58,521 bases of DNA from JAVBQL01 sp031549085 (lineage in GTDB: Bacteria > Spirochaetota > GWE2-31-10 > MWDO01), in contig JAVBQL010000015.1 of NCBI GenBank assembly GCA_031549085.1, positions 1-58,521 on the forward strand, in the 5' to 3' direction. Positions 15,993 to 24,858 of this stretch are shown here, one piece after another. Position 1 is the stretch's first letter. Each line of letters begins with the position of its first letter. The position numbers and the translations under genes are program-made. The notes below the pieces were generated by a model. It was not told where the DNA came from. It did no database searches and saw nothing but the letters and a program-made list of their open reading frames with translations.

Positions 15993-17945
15993 ATGAAAAC
16001 AAGATTTATAACATTAGTATCAGTATTCATTCTTGTATCATTTGTGTCTTTTGCACAGCAAGTGCAGCCCAATGAGGCTTCAAAGTACACAATTGAATTT
16101 AACAAAAAAGTGGAGATGCCAACATCAACAGAGGACTTTGATGATGTCAAACGTGGATTAATTGCAAAGTTTGACTATCCAACAATAAAAAGTGATAGCG
16201 GCAAGGTTGTATGGGATTTCACTAGCTATCAGTTCTTAACTGGAAATGCACCAGAGACAGTAAACCCAAGCCTATGGCGTCAAGGTATATTAACCAACTA
16301 TTCTGGACTATTCAAAGTAGTTGATGGGGTCTACCAAATAAGAGGTGCTGATGTATCAAATATGACTATTATAGAGGCAAACAAATCTATTATAATCATA
16401 GATCCTCTAGTGTCACCAGAGACTGCAAAAGCTGGCTTGGAGTTATACTATAAAAATAGACCAAAGGTTCCTGTTAGGGCAGTTATATACACACATAGCC
16501 ACACAGATCACTATGGTGGTGTCAAGGGAGTTGTGACCGAAGATGAGGTAAAATCTGGAAAAGTCAAAATATATGCTCCTGATGGATTTTTGGAGCATGT
16601 GGCAAGTGAGTTTCTCTATGCTGGAAACGCTATGTCAAGAAGAACAATGTATATGTATGGAGCTCTATTAGCACCCGGACCCAAAGGTGGTGTTGGCAGC
16701 GGGCTTGGCATAGCAGGTTCATCTGGAGAGGCGACACTTATTGCTCCAACGGTGATTATAAAAAAAGATGGAGAGAAGCATAAGATCGCTGGAGTAGATT
16801 TTGAGTTTATTATGGCTCAAAACACAGAAGCTCCATCAGAGATGTTCTTCTTTATTCCAAAATATAAGGTTATTTGTGCTGCAGAGGTATCAACTCATAC
16901 TATGCACAACATTCTTACCTTAAGAGGTGCACAAGTTAGAGACTCAAAATCTTGGTGGAAAGCACTTAATAAGATGAATAACGATTTTTCTCAACGTGCA
17001 GATGTTATAACAGCTTCACATCACTGGCCAGTTTGGGGACGAGAGAAGATCTATAAATATCTAAATAAGCAGAGAGATCTATATAAATATATGCATGATC
17101 AAACTCTAAACCTTATGAATCAAGGCTATACAGGTATAGAGATTGCAGAAATGATAAAACTTCCAGAATCTATCTACACAGAGGGCTACAACAGAGGCTA
17201 CTATGGTTCATTAAGCCACAATGTTAAGGCAATCTATCAATATTATCTAGGCTGGTTTGATGGAAACCCTGTTAATTTGCATAGGTTGACTCCTGTTGAT
17301 GAGAGCAAGAAATATGTTGCAGCAGTAGGCGGCATACAAAATGCTATTGATATTGGACAGAAAGCAATTGATAGTGGGGAGTATAGGTGGGCTTCCACAA
17401 TTCTATACAATGCAGTATTTGCTGATCCAGAAAATAAGAAAGCAAAAGATCTCTTGGCTGTTGCATATGAGCAGCTTGGTTATCAAGTAGAGAATGCAAC
17501 ATGGAGAAACTTCTATCTTCAAGGTGCTTCAGAACTTCGTAATGGTGTTCCAAAAATCGAGCTACCATCAATGGCAACTCCAGATACTATTAAAGCTATG
17601 CCTGTTGATATGATTTTTGAATTTATGGGTGTGTTGGTTGATGCTGAGCAAGCAAAAAGCAAAGTCATAAATATAAATTGGAATTTCAAAGATGTGAAGG
17701 GAAAATATACAACAACATTAGAAAATTCTGTCTTTCTCTATAGCGCTGATAGAGAGGCAGATAAGCTTGATGCAACAGTCACTACTGAAAAGAGTGTTCT
17801 TGGAGATTTAAGCTCTGGAAAAATTACTATCAAAGATGCTATTGATAAAAATCTCTTAACCATTCAAGGAGATAAAAATAAGGTTTTAGATCTATTTTCT
17901 GTATTCAAACAATTTAGTTTGGCTTTTAATATCGCTACTCCATAG
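15993..17945 (+). CDS. Secreted alkyl sulfatase, MBL fold (copy 1 of 3)
   Basis: This 650-residue protein belongs to the SdsA1/BDS1 linear alkylsulfatase family (type III sulfatases). It has a signal peptide (1-21, 'FVSFAQ'), an MBL domain with the metal motif H168-x-H170-x-D172-H173 in 'YTHSHTDHYGG', the two family Glu regions 'NTEAPSEMFFF' and 'CAAEVSTHTMHNILTLRGAQVRD', the 'SHHWPVWG' His, an alpha-helical dimerisation domain (about 430-510) and an SCP2-like C-terminal domain (about 540-650). The family hydrolyses primary alkyl sulfates such as dodecyl sulfate to alcohol and sulfate. It is first of three tandem copies with a promoter 70 bases upstream; a 16-bp hairpin follows. Confidence 0.92.
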   Translation: MKTRFITLVSVFILVSFVSFAQQVQPNEASKYTIEFNKKVEMPTSTEDFDDVKRGLIAKFDYPTIKSDSGKVVWDFTSYQFLTGNAPETVNPSLWRQGILTNYSGLFKVVDGVYQIRGADVSNMTIIEANKSIIIIDPLVSPETAKAGLELYYKNRPKVPVRAVIYTHSHTDHYGGVKGVVTEDEVKSGKVKIYAPDGFLEHVASEFLYAGNAMSRRTMYMYGALLAPGPKGGVGSGLGIAGSSGEATLIAPTVIIKKDGEKHKIAGVDFEFIMAQNTEAPSEMFFFIPKYKVICAAEVSTHTMHNILTLRGAQVRDSKSWWKALNKMNNDFSQRADVITASHHWPVWGREKIYKYLNKQRDLYKYMHDQTLNLMNQGYTGIEIAEMIKLPESIYTEGYNRGYYGSLSHNVKAIYQYYLGWFDGNPVNLHRLTPVDESKKYVAAVGGIQNAIDIGQKAIDSGEYRWASTILYNAVFADPENKKAKDLLAVAYEQLGYQVENATWRNFYLQGASELRNGVPKIELPSMATPDTIKAMPVDMIFEFMGVLVDAEQAKSKVININWNFKDVKGKYTTTLENSVFLYSADREADKLDATVTTEKSVLGDLSSGKITIKDAIDKNLLTIQGDKNKVLDLFSVFKQFSLAFNIATP

Positions 17946-17960
17946 GAGATAAATAAATTT

Positions 17961-18004
17961 AAAATATAGATCTAAATTAAACATTTTAGATCTATATTTT
18001 TATA
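17961..18004 (+). terminator. 16-bp perfect hairpin between alkylsulfatase copies 1 and 2
   Basis: AAAATATAGATCTAAA (17961-17976) and its exact complement (17985-18000) surround an 8-nt loop, with T-rich sequence after. It lies 16 bases after the stop of copy 1 and can end or attenuate transcription, or stabilise the mRNA end. Confidence 0.65.
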
Positions 18005-18041
18005 AATTATTTCATTTTTATTAAACATTAAGGAGTGTTTT

Positions 18042-20000
18042 ATGATGAAAACAAGATTTCTAACATTAGTATCAGTGTTCATTCTTGTATCATTTATGGT
18101 TTTTGCACAAAAGATAGAGCCAAATGATGCATCAAAGTACACTATTGAGCTTAACAAAAAAGTAGAGATGCCAACATCAGCAGAGGATTTTGATAACGCA
18201 TCTAAGGGGTTTATTGCACCATTTGACAATCCTATAGTTAAAAATAGTGAGGGAAGAGTTGTATTTAACTATGATGATTTTAAATTTATAAAGGGTGACG
18301 CCCCAAATAGCGTAAACCCAAGTCTTTGGCGTCAAAGTATATTAATTAATGGTTATGCGGGACTATTTAAGGTTGCAGATGGAATATATCAGATTCGAAG
18401 CGCTGATGTCTCAAATATGACCATTATTGAGGGCAATAAGGGGCTTATCGTAATTGACCCTTTGGCAGCTGAAGAACCTGCTAAAGCTGGAATGGAGCTA
18501 TACTATAAACATAGACCAAAATATCCAATAGTTGCTGTGATATATACTCATAGCCATGTAGATCACTATGGCGGTGTAAAGGGTGTTGTTACAGAGGAGG
18601 AGGTCAAAAAAGGCAAAGTTAAAATCGTTGCTCCAGATGGCTTTTTGGAACACACCATTAGCGAAAATGTCTATGCCGGAACCGCAATGTCAAGAAGGGC
18701 AATATATGGATATGGCTCTCTCTTGGAGAGAAGTGCAAAAGGTACTGTTGGAAGCGGAATTGGAACAACTGGCGCAGGTGGCAATGTAACCCTAATTCCT
18801 CCAACATTGATTATAAAAAAAGATGGAGAGAAGCATAAGTTTGCAGGTATTGAGATAGAATTTATGTTGGTACAAAACACAGAGGCTCCAGCTGAGATGG
18901 TCTTCTATGTGCCAAAATATCGTGCTCTATGCGGAGCTGAAATTGTATGTCACACCCTACACAACCTTGTTACATTAAGAGGTGCACAAGCCCGTGATTC
19001 AAAAGCGTGGTGGCAAGGCATCAATAAAATGAACAATAAATTTACTGAAAAATCAGATGTGCTGTTTGTATCACATACATGGCCTGTTTGGGGAGAAGAA
19101 AATATTGCTAAATATTGTAAGAGCCAGAGGGATCTCTATAAATATATTCATGATCAAACACTCCACTTTATAAATAAGGGCTACACTGGCGTTGAGATAG
19201 CTGAGATGTTAAAGCTTCCAGATTCACTATATAGAGAGGCGTCAAACAGAGGATATTATGGATCTTTAAGCCATAATGTTAGGGCTGTATATCAGTTCTA
19301 TCTAGGCTGGTTTGATGGAAATCCTGTTAACCTTAACAGATATCCGCCTGAAGAGGAGGCAAAAAAATATGTATCTGCAATGGGTGGGATACAGAGTGTT
19401 GTCGGAGAGGGTGAGAAAGCTATCAATAGCGGAGACTATAGGTGGGCATCCACTATGTTGAGTCATGCTGTATTTAGCGACCCAAGCAATAAAAAAGCGA
19501 AGGATCTCTTGGCAACTGCTCTTGAGCAACTTGGATATCAAACAGAAAATGCAACTTGGAGAAATATATATCTAGAGGGCGCTTATGAGCTTCGCAACGG
19601 ATTCCCATCAGGGGTTATGTTTACAACAAACTCTCCTGATAGTGCAAGAGCTATGCCTATGGATATGGTGTTTGACTATATGGGAATTCAGCTAAATGCA
19701 GAGAAAGCAAAAGATAAGGTCATAAATATAAATTGGGAATTTAAAGATATAAAAGAGAAATATGCAACAACATTAGAAAATTCAGTCTTTGTTTATAGTG
19801 CTGATAAAGTTCTTGATAGTGCCGATGCAAAAATTGTAACCAACAAATCTGTCATAAACGATATCAATGCTAAAAAAACAACATTTAAAGATGCAATTGA
19901 TAAGGGAGAGATCGTTATAGAGGGCAGCAAGGATAAAGTATTGGAACTTCTATCTATGCTGGAGGAATTTAATATGGGATTTAATATTGTCACTCCATAG
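18042..20000 (+). CDS. Secreted alkyl sulfatase, MBL fold (copy 2 of 3)
   Basis: A 652-residue paralogue of copy 1 with the same order: signal peptide (1-22), MBL motif H170-x-H172-x-D174-H175 ('YTHSHVDHYGG'), 'NTEAPAEMVFY', 'CGAEIVCHTLHNLVTLRGAQARD', helical domain and SCP2-like tail. It is the most divergent copy. 'EVSTHTMHN' is 'EIVCHTLHN', 'SHHWPVWG' is 'SHTWPVWG', and the region 'AIDIGQKAIDSG' is 'VVGEGEKAINSG'. All metal ligands I can place are kept, so it is probably active with a shifted substrate preference. AAGGAG precedes two adjacent ATG codons (18042, 18045). It has its own leader after the hairpin of copy 1. Confidence 0.92.
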   Translation: MMKTRFLTLVSVFILVSFMVFAQKIEPNDASKYTIELNKKVEMPTSAEDFDNASKGFIAPFDNPIVKNSEGRVVFNYDDFKFIKGDAPNSVNPSLWRQSILINGYAGLFKVADGIYQIRSADVSNMTIIEGNKGLIVIDPLAAEEPAKAGMELYYKHRPKYPIVAVIYTHSHVDHYGGVKGVVTEEEVKKGKVKIVAPDGFLEHTISENVYAGTAMSRRAIYGYGSLLERSAKGTVGSGIGTTGAGGNVTLIPPTLIIKKDGEKHKFAGIEIEFMLVQNTEAPAEMVFYVPKYRALCGAEIVCHTLHNLVTLRGAQARDSKAWWQGINKMNNKFTEKSDVLFVSHTWPVWGEENIAKYCKSQRDLYKYIHDQTLHFINKGYTGVEIAEMLKLPDSLYREASNRGYYGSLSHNVRAVYQFYLGWFDGNPVNLNRYPPEEEAKKYVSAMGGIQSVVGEGEKAINSGDYRWASTMLSHAVFSDPSNKKAKDLLATALEQLGYQTENATWRNIYLEGAYELRNGFPSGVMFTTNSPDSARAMPMDMVFDYMGIQLNAEKAKDKVININWEFKDIKEKYATTLENSVFVYSADKVLDSADAKIVTNKSVINDINAKKTTFKDAIDKGEIVIEGSKDKVLELLSMLEEFNMGFNIVTP

Positions 20001-20021
20001 AGAAAGTAGGAGATAGATAAA

Positions 20022-20067
20022 TTTTTAGTTATAGGGGGCAAGATTTAACTACTCAACCTCTATAACT
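20022..20067 (+). terminator. Hairpin between alkylsulfatase copies 2 and 3
   Basis: AGTTATAGGGG (20027-20037) pairs with CCTCTATAACT (20057-20067) over 11 positions including one G-U, around a 19-nt loop. No strong T-run follows, so it is more likely a processing or attenuation stem than a full terminator. Confidence 0.45.
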
Positions 20068-20098
20068 TTAAAATATATTTTATTTAGGAGTATTTTAG

Positions 20099-22054
20099 AT
20101 GAAAACAAAAATTCTAACATTAGTATCACTGTTCACTCTTCTGTCATTTATGGCTTTTGCACAGAAAGTAGAGCCGAATGATGCGTCAAAATTCACAGTT
20201 GAATTTAACAAAAAAGTAGCGATTCCAACATCAACAGAGGACTTTGATGATATCAAACGTGGATTGGTTGCAAAGTTTGATATTCCAGAGATCAAAAACG
20301 ATGAGGGAAAGCTAATATGGGACTTTGCTACCTACCAATTTTTGACAGGCAATGCCCCAGAGACAGTAAACCCAAGTCTTTGGCGTCAAGGTATACTAAC
20401 CAGCTATGCGGGACTATTTAAGGTAACTGATAATATCTACCAAATACGAGGTGCTGATGTCTCAAATATGACAATCATAGAGGGCAGCAAGGGCATTATA
20501 GTAATTGACCCTCTAATATCTGCAGAGTGTGCAAAGGTCGCTCTTGAACTATACTACAAGCATAGACCAAAGACACCTATAAAGGCTGTTATCTACACTC
20601 ACAGCCATGTTGATCACTATGGCGGAGTAAAGGGAATTATTTCAGAAAAAGATGTAAAATCTGGCAAAATAAAGATCTATGCTCCTGAGGGCTTCTTGGA
20701 TCATGCAATAAGCGAGAACGTTTATGCTGGAAATGCTATGTCAAGAAGGGCAATGTATAGTTATGGAGAGCTCTTGCCTTTCGGTCCAAAGGGTGAAGTA
20801 ACTAATGGACTTGGCATAAAGACATCAACAGGAGGAACAGTTACACTTATCCCTCCAACTGTTATAATAAAGAAGGATGGGGAGAAACATAAGATTGATG
20901 GCGTAGAAGTTGTATTTATGATGGCAAAAAATACAGAGGCACCATCAGAGATGTTCTTCTACTTTCCAAAATTCAAAGCTCTCTGTGCAGCTGAAGTTTC
21001 TACTCACACTATGCACAATCTATATACTTTAAGAGGTGCGCAGGTTAGAGACTCAAAAGCTTGGTGGAAAGCTCTTAATAAGATGGAGAACGATTTTGCA
21101 GCAAAATCTGATGTGATTTTTGCATCACATCACTGGCCAGTTTGGGGAAGCGAGAAAATTTCAAAGTTCCTGCTTAAGCAGAGAGATCTTTACAAATATA
21201 TGCATGATCAAACATTACACCTTATGAATCAAGGTTATACAGGTGTTGAGATTGCCGAGATGGTAAAGATGCCAGACTCTCTCTACACAGAGGGCTACAA
21301 CAGGGGCTACTATGGATCATTAAGCCACAATATTAGGGCAATATATCAATATTATCTAGGTTGGTTTGATGGAAACCCTACAAACTTAAATAGATATCCG
21401 CCTGTTGAGGAGAGTAAGAAATATATTGCCGCAGTTGGTGGTATACAGAACGCTATTGACATCGGACAGAAGGCAATTGATAGTGGCGATTATAGGTGGG
21501 CATCCACTATTCTATACAATGCAGTCTTTGCTGATCCTGATAACAAGAAAGCAAAAGACCTTTTGGCTTCTGCCTATGAGCAGCTTGCATATCAAGCAGA
21601 GAATGCTCTATGGAGAAACTTCTATCTTGAAGGAGCTTTTGAGCTTCGTAATGGTCTTATAAAAGACAAAGTTCAATCTGTTGCCTCTCCAGATACTCTA
21701 TCTGCTATGGATATGGATATGGTATTTGATTTTATGGGTATCCAACTTGATACAGAGAAAGCAAAAGGCAAGGTAATCAACCTTAATTGGGAATTTAAGG
21801 ATTTAAAGAAAAAATATGCAACAACTTTAGAAAATTCAGTTTTTGTATATACAGAAGGTAAAGTTCTTGACAAAGCCGATGCATCAATAGTAACTAACAA
21901 ATCCGTAATAGATGATGTAAACTCTAAGAAGATAACTATGAAAGATGCTATTGATAAGGGGCTTATAACTATCACTGGTGACAAAGGAAAACTAACAGAG
22001 CTTCTCTCTATGATGGTAGAGTTTGAACTTCTGTTCAATATTGTAACACCATAA
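20099..22054 (+). CDS. Secreted alkyl sulfatase, MBL fold (copy 3 of 3)
   Basis: A 651-residue paralogue, closer to copy 1 than to copy 2: they share 'FLTGNAPETVNPSLWRQGIL', 'SHHWPVWG', and 'GGIQNAIDIGQKAIDSG'. Signal peptide 1-21; MBL motif H168-x-H170-x-D172-H173 ('HSHVDHYGG'); 'NTEAPSEMFFY' and 'CAAEVSTHTMHNLYTLRGAQ'; C-terminal SCP2-like domain. The leader carries a weak TTTAGGAG site. A strong terminator follows. Three periplasmic or secreted copies together suggest dosage or substrate partition for sulfated alkyl compounds. Real substrates cannot be read from the sequence. Confidence 0.92.
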   Translation: MKTKILTLVSLFTLLSFMAFAQKVEPNDASKFTVEFNKKVAIPTSTEDFDDIKRGLVAKFDIPEIKNDEGKLIWDFATYQFLTGNAPETVNPSLWRQGILTSYAGLFKVTDNIYQIRGADVSNMTIIEGSKGIIVIDPLISAECAKVALELYYKHRPKTPIKAVIYTHSHVDHYGGVKGIISEKDVKSGKIKIYAPEGFLDHAISENVYAGNAMSRRAMYSYGELLPFGPKGEVTNGLGIKTSTGGTVTLIPPTVIIKKDGEKHKIDGVEVVFMMAKNTEAPSEMFFYFPKFKALCAAEVSTHTMHNLYTLRGAQVRDSKAWWKALNKMENDFAAKSDVIFASHHWPVWGSEKISKFLLKQRDLYKYMHDQTLHLMNQGYTGVEIAEMVKMPDSLYTEGYNRGYYGSLSHNIRAIYQYYLGWFDGNPTNLNRYPPVEESKKYIAAVGGIQNAIDIGQKAIDSGDYRWASTILYNAVFADPDNKKAKDLLASAYEQLAYQAENALWRNFYLEGAFELRNGLIKDKVQSVASPDTLSAMDMDMVFDFMGIQLDTEKAKGKVINLNWEFKDLKKKYATTLENSVFVYTEGKVLDKADASIVTNKSVIDDVNSKKITMKDAIDKGLITITGDKGKLTELLSMMVEFELLFNIVTP

Positions 22055-22087
22055 GATAAAAAAACGCTTAATTAAAAAAAAAATTAT

Positions 22088-22126
22088 AGAGACCTAGCTA
22101 TTAAATCTAGGTCTCTGTTCTTTTTT
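22088..22126 (+). terminator. Terminator after the third alkylsulfatase
   Basis: AGAGACCTAG (22088-22097) and CTAGGTCTCT (22107-22116) form a perfect 10-bp stem with a 9-nt loop, followed by GTTCTTTTTT. Confidence 0.88.
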
Positions 22127-22159
22127 AAAAAGATTTGTTTTAAGAAAAGGAGATTTTTT

Positions 22160-23725
22160 ATGAAAAAGAGTATTTTTCTAATCTTAGTGATGCTAACTTC
22201 TTTTGCATCACTTCTCTTCTCGACAGAGGGAGCTGCTGCTAATAAATCATTAGCTCCATTTCCATATGCAATAACTCATATTGATATGTCTCAATCTGAC
22301 GCTATTGCATATCCAATCGCTTCAGGCAAGTTTAATATTGATCTAAACAAAGTGCCATTTGTTTGGAGCGGCCCTGTCAATATTATCACATTAGCAAGTA
22401 CATCACCAGACTATATGTGGGCGGCAAATTCGGGAGGGGCTCAATATGTTGATATTTCAAAGGGCGGCTATAAAGAAGTTGCACGCATTGATGCTCCGGG
22501 TGAAAAAGTGTTAAAAAAAGCAGATCTACAAAAGATGTTTGCTGCAAATTTTAAAGATGTAGAGTCTGCAAAGAAAGCTTTGGATGAGTATGGTATAAGC
22601 TTTCCAAGAATGACTAATGGTATATATAGTTTTGTAGATTCCAAAAATCAACTATATTATAACACTGGTGTAACTAAGAGTGTAATAATATTTGCACTAA
22701 AAGATCCAAAAAAAACAGCAAGTGGTATAAAAATAGTTAATTCTATGAGTTTTAAAGATAAATTAGCTCAAGATGAGTTAATTGCTGGAGTATCTATTAC
22801 ATATGATGGAAAGCTAATTATTCTTGGAAATAAATCGCTCTTTATAATAAATGCTGACCTAAAGGGAGATGTAATTAGCACTATAAAATTTCCTGCAAAC
22901 GAAAATATTACAAACAGTCTATGTGTTGATGAAAAAAATGGAATATATGTAGCATCTGATAAAACTATGTATAAAGTAGTTTGGACTGGAACAAAACTAT
23001 CTCAAGAGGCCAGCGATGGAGCGTGGTCATCACCTTATGATAGTGGGGATACTACTCCAACAGTGAAAGTTGGTACTGGAACAGGTTCAACACCAACTCT
23101 TATGGGTTTTGGAAAAGATAAAGATCACTTGGTTGTTATTACAGATGGTGCTAACAAAATGAAGCTTGTAGCTTTCTGGAGAGATGATATTCCTAAAGAT
23201 GCTAAAGCTGTTGCAGGTGCAAAATCAAACCGCATAGCAGGTCAAATAGCAGTAACTTGCGGTCTTAATCCATTACCGGACTTTATACAAAGCGAACAAT
23301 CTGTTGTAGTAGATGGCTATGGAGCTTTTGTTGTTAACAATATTGCTAAAAAAGGAGAGAAAGATAAGATCCTTGATGTTATGACTCTTGGTCCTATCAA
23401 TGAACCTGGTACTGGTGTAGAGAGATTCGAGTGGGATCCAATAAAAAAAGAGTTTCACTCTGTTTGGGCAAGAGCAGATATTGTATCTATAAGCATGGTA
23501 CCAACCGTTAGTACAGTGTCAAACATTGTACTTGTTAATGGTTATACAAAAGATGAAGGCTGGTTCGTTAAGGGTATGGATTGGGCAACCGGTAAAACCC
23601 TTACTGAAGTAATGTTTGGACAGAACAATTTAGGGAATGGAGCATATGCAATTCTTCAACTTTTTCCTAATGGAGACCTACTGTTTAACTCTATTGCAGG
23701 AACAACTCGTATAAAACTAAAATAA
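22160..23725 (+). CDS. Secreted beta-propeller-like protein next to alkylsulfatases
   Basis: I do not recognise a named family. The 521-residue protein has a signal peptide (about 1-21) and blade-like repeats: 'GVSITYDGKLIILGNKSLFIINADLKGDV', 'SLCVDEKNGIYVASDKTMYKVVW', 'TLMGFGKDKDHLVVITDGANKMKLVAFW', 'GAFVVNNIAKKG', 'LQLFPNGDLLFNS'. These look like a six- or seven-bladed propeller of the SMP-30/PQQ type. Such proteins bind or hydrolyse small molecules; no catalytic residues are certain. It has its own AAAAGGAG site but sits after the terminator of the alkylsulfatases, so it may have its own promoter or depend on read-through. Neighbourhood suggests a role in using the same substrates. Confidence 0.6.
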   Translation: MKKSIFLILVMLTSFASLLFSTEGAAANKSLAPFPYAITHIDMSQSDAIAYPIASGKFNIDLNKVPFVWSGPVNIITLASTSPDYMWAANSGGAQYVDISKGGYKEVARIDAPGEKVLKKADLQKMFAANFKDVESAKKALDEYGISFPRMTNGIYSFVDSKNQLYYNTGVTKSVIIFALKDPKKTASGIKIVNSMSFKDKLAQDELIAGVSITYDGKLIILGNKSLFIINADLKGDVISTIKFPANENITNSLCVDEKNGIYVASDKTMYKVVWTGTKLSQEASDGAWSSPYDSGDTTPTVKVGTGTGSTPTLMGFGKDKDHLVVITDGANKMKLVAFWRDDIPKDAKAVAGAKSNRIAGQIAVTCGLNPLPDFIQSEQSVVVDGYGAFVVNNIAKKGEKDKILDVMTLGPINEPGTGVERFEWDPIKKEFHSVWARADIVSISMVPTVSTVSNIVLVNGYTKDEGWFVKGMDWATGKTLTEVMFGQNNLGNGAYAILQLFPNGDLLFNSIAGTTRIKLK

Positions 23726-23741
23726 TTTAATAAGTTATTAA

Positions 23742-23773
23742 ACCCTCTTCTATTATGGAGAGGGTATTTTTTT
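23742..23773 (+). terminator. Terminator after the propeller-like gene
   Basis: ACCCTCT (23742-23748) pairs with AGAGGGT (23759-23765), followed by A and seven T. Confidence 0.88.
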
Positions 23774-23781
23774 AGCAAAAT

Positions 23782-23819
23782 AAAAAAAAAGAGCTATTAA
23801 AAATAATAGACTCTTTTTT
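23782..23819 (-). terminator. Terminator of the rplM-rpsI operon (bidirectional)
   Basis: GAGCTATTA and TAATAG-A-CTC (23791-23813, one bulged A, AAAA loop) are flanked by nine A on the left and six T on the right, so the hairpin can act in both directions. It lies between convergent genes. Confidence 0.8.
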
Positions 23820-23860
23820 CATAAAATGAAATATAGATTTTATATAAAATATAGTAAAAA

Positions 23861-24268
23861 TTATCTCTTTGAGAATTGGAACCTTTTTCTTGCCTTTTTA
23901 TGACCAAACTTCTTTCTCTCTACCATTCTAGGATCTCTAGTTAGGTATGAGTTCTCTTTTAGTGGCTGATGATTACTTTCATCTAAGAGATCAAATGCAC
24001 GAGCAATTCCATGTCTTATAGCTCCTGCTTGTCCTGATAATCCACCACCATAAACAGTAACCAAGATATCATAATCATTCTTGAAATTTATAACATCAAG
24101 TGGCTGTCTAATAATCATTTCATAGTTGCCCTCTGGAAAATATTCTGTTGAAGGCTTATCATTAACAATAATCTTACCAGTTCCTTTAACAAGTCTAGCT
24201 CTAGCAACTGAAGTCTTTCTTCTGCCTGTTGCAAAAATGGTGTTTCCAACTTTAACTGCTTTTCCCAT
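23861..24268 (-). CDS. rpsI: Small ribosomal subunit protein uS9
   Basis: The 135-residue protein ends in the uS9 tail 'DPRMVERKKFGHKKARKRFQFSKR' that reaches the P-site tRNA, and has 'ATGRRKTSVARARLVKGTGKIIVN' and 'GGGLSGQAGAIRHGIARA'. It follows rplM in the usual pair, 34 bases apart. Confidence 0.97.
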   Translation of the reverse strand: MGKAVKVGNTIFATGRRKTSVARARLVKGTGKIIVNDKPSTEYFPEGNYEMIIRQPLDVINFKNDYDILVTVYGGGLSGQAGAIRHGIARAFDLLDESNHQPLKENSYLTRDPRMVERKKFGHKKARKRFQFSKR

Positions 24269-24302
24269 TATATATCCTTAAATTATTAAAATTTCTAAAT
24301 TA

Positions 24303-24746
24303 TTATAGGCTCTCTATTACTTCCGGTTTTACACTTACCTCTTTGTAAAAATCACTCTTGTAGACACGCAAGTTTCTAAAGAGTTTTCTTCCAAGAGGCC
24401 CCTTTGGAAGCATACCTTTTATGGCAATCTCCATAGGATCTGTAGGTTTTTTTGCAATTAATTTATCATAAGTAATACTCTTAATTCCACCAACATAGCC
24501 AGAGTGATGGTAATAAATCTTATCTGTAAATTTATGACCAGACATAACAGCTTTTTCAGCGTTGATTATTATAACATTATCACCTGTATCCATATATGGT
24601 GTATAAATAGCTTTATGCTTTCCTCTAATGATATATGCTGCCTTTGCAGCAACCTTACCCAAAGGCTTCCCTGCAGCATCAATTATAAACCATTTCTTAG
24701 TAATATCTTTCTTTGTAACATTGTATGTAACATACTTATTGTTCAT
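24303..24746 (-). CDS. rplM: Large ribosomal subunit protein uL13
   Basis: The 147-residue protein shows 'WFIIDAAGKPLGKVAAKAAYIIRGKHKAIYTPYMDTGDNVIIINAEK' and 'GMLPKGPLGRKLFRNLRVY', typical of uL13. A TGGAG site precedes the ATG. It has a strong promoter with a palindrome across the -35 box. Confidence 0.97.
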   Translation of the reverse strand: MNNKYVTYNVTKKDITKKWFIIDAAGKPLGKVAAKAAYIIRGKHKAIYTPYMDTGDNVIIINAEKAVMSGHKFTDKIYYHHSGYVGGIKSITYDKLIAKKPTDPMEIAIKGMLPKGPLGRKLFRNLRVYKSDFYKEVSVKPEVIESL

Positions 24747-24782
24747 TTTTATTCACTCCACCTTTACGAATAACGGAAACTA

Positions 24783-24817
24783 AATATATTATTTAATTAA
24801 TATCTTGTCAAGATATT
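24783..24817 (-). promoter_or_regulatory. rplM promoter with palindrome over the -35 box
   Basis: On the minus strand TTGACA (24806-24811) and TATATT (24783-24788) are 17 bp apart. The -35 box lies in the perfect palindrome AATATCTT-GAC-AAGATATT (24799-24817), which could be an operator. Confidence 0.7.
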
Positions 24818-24858
24818 TTTGCCTTTATTTAAGTTTGAAATTTCTTTTATAGAACACT

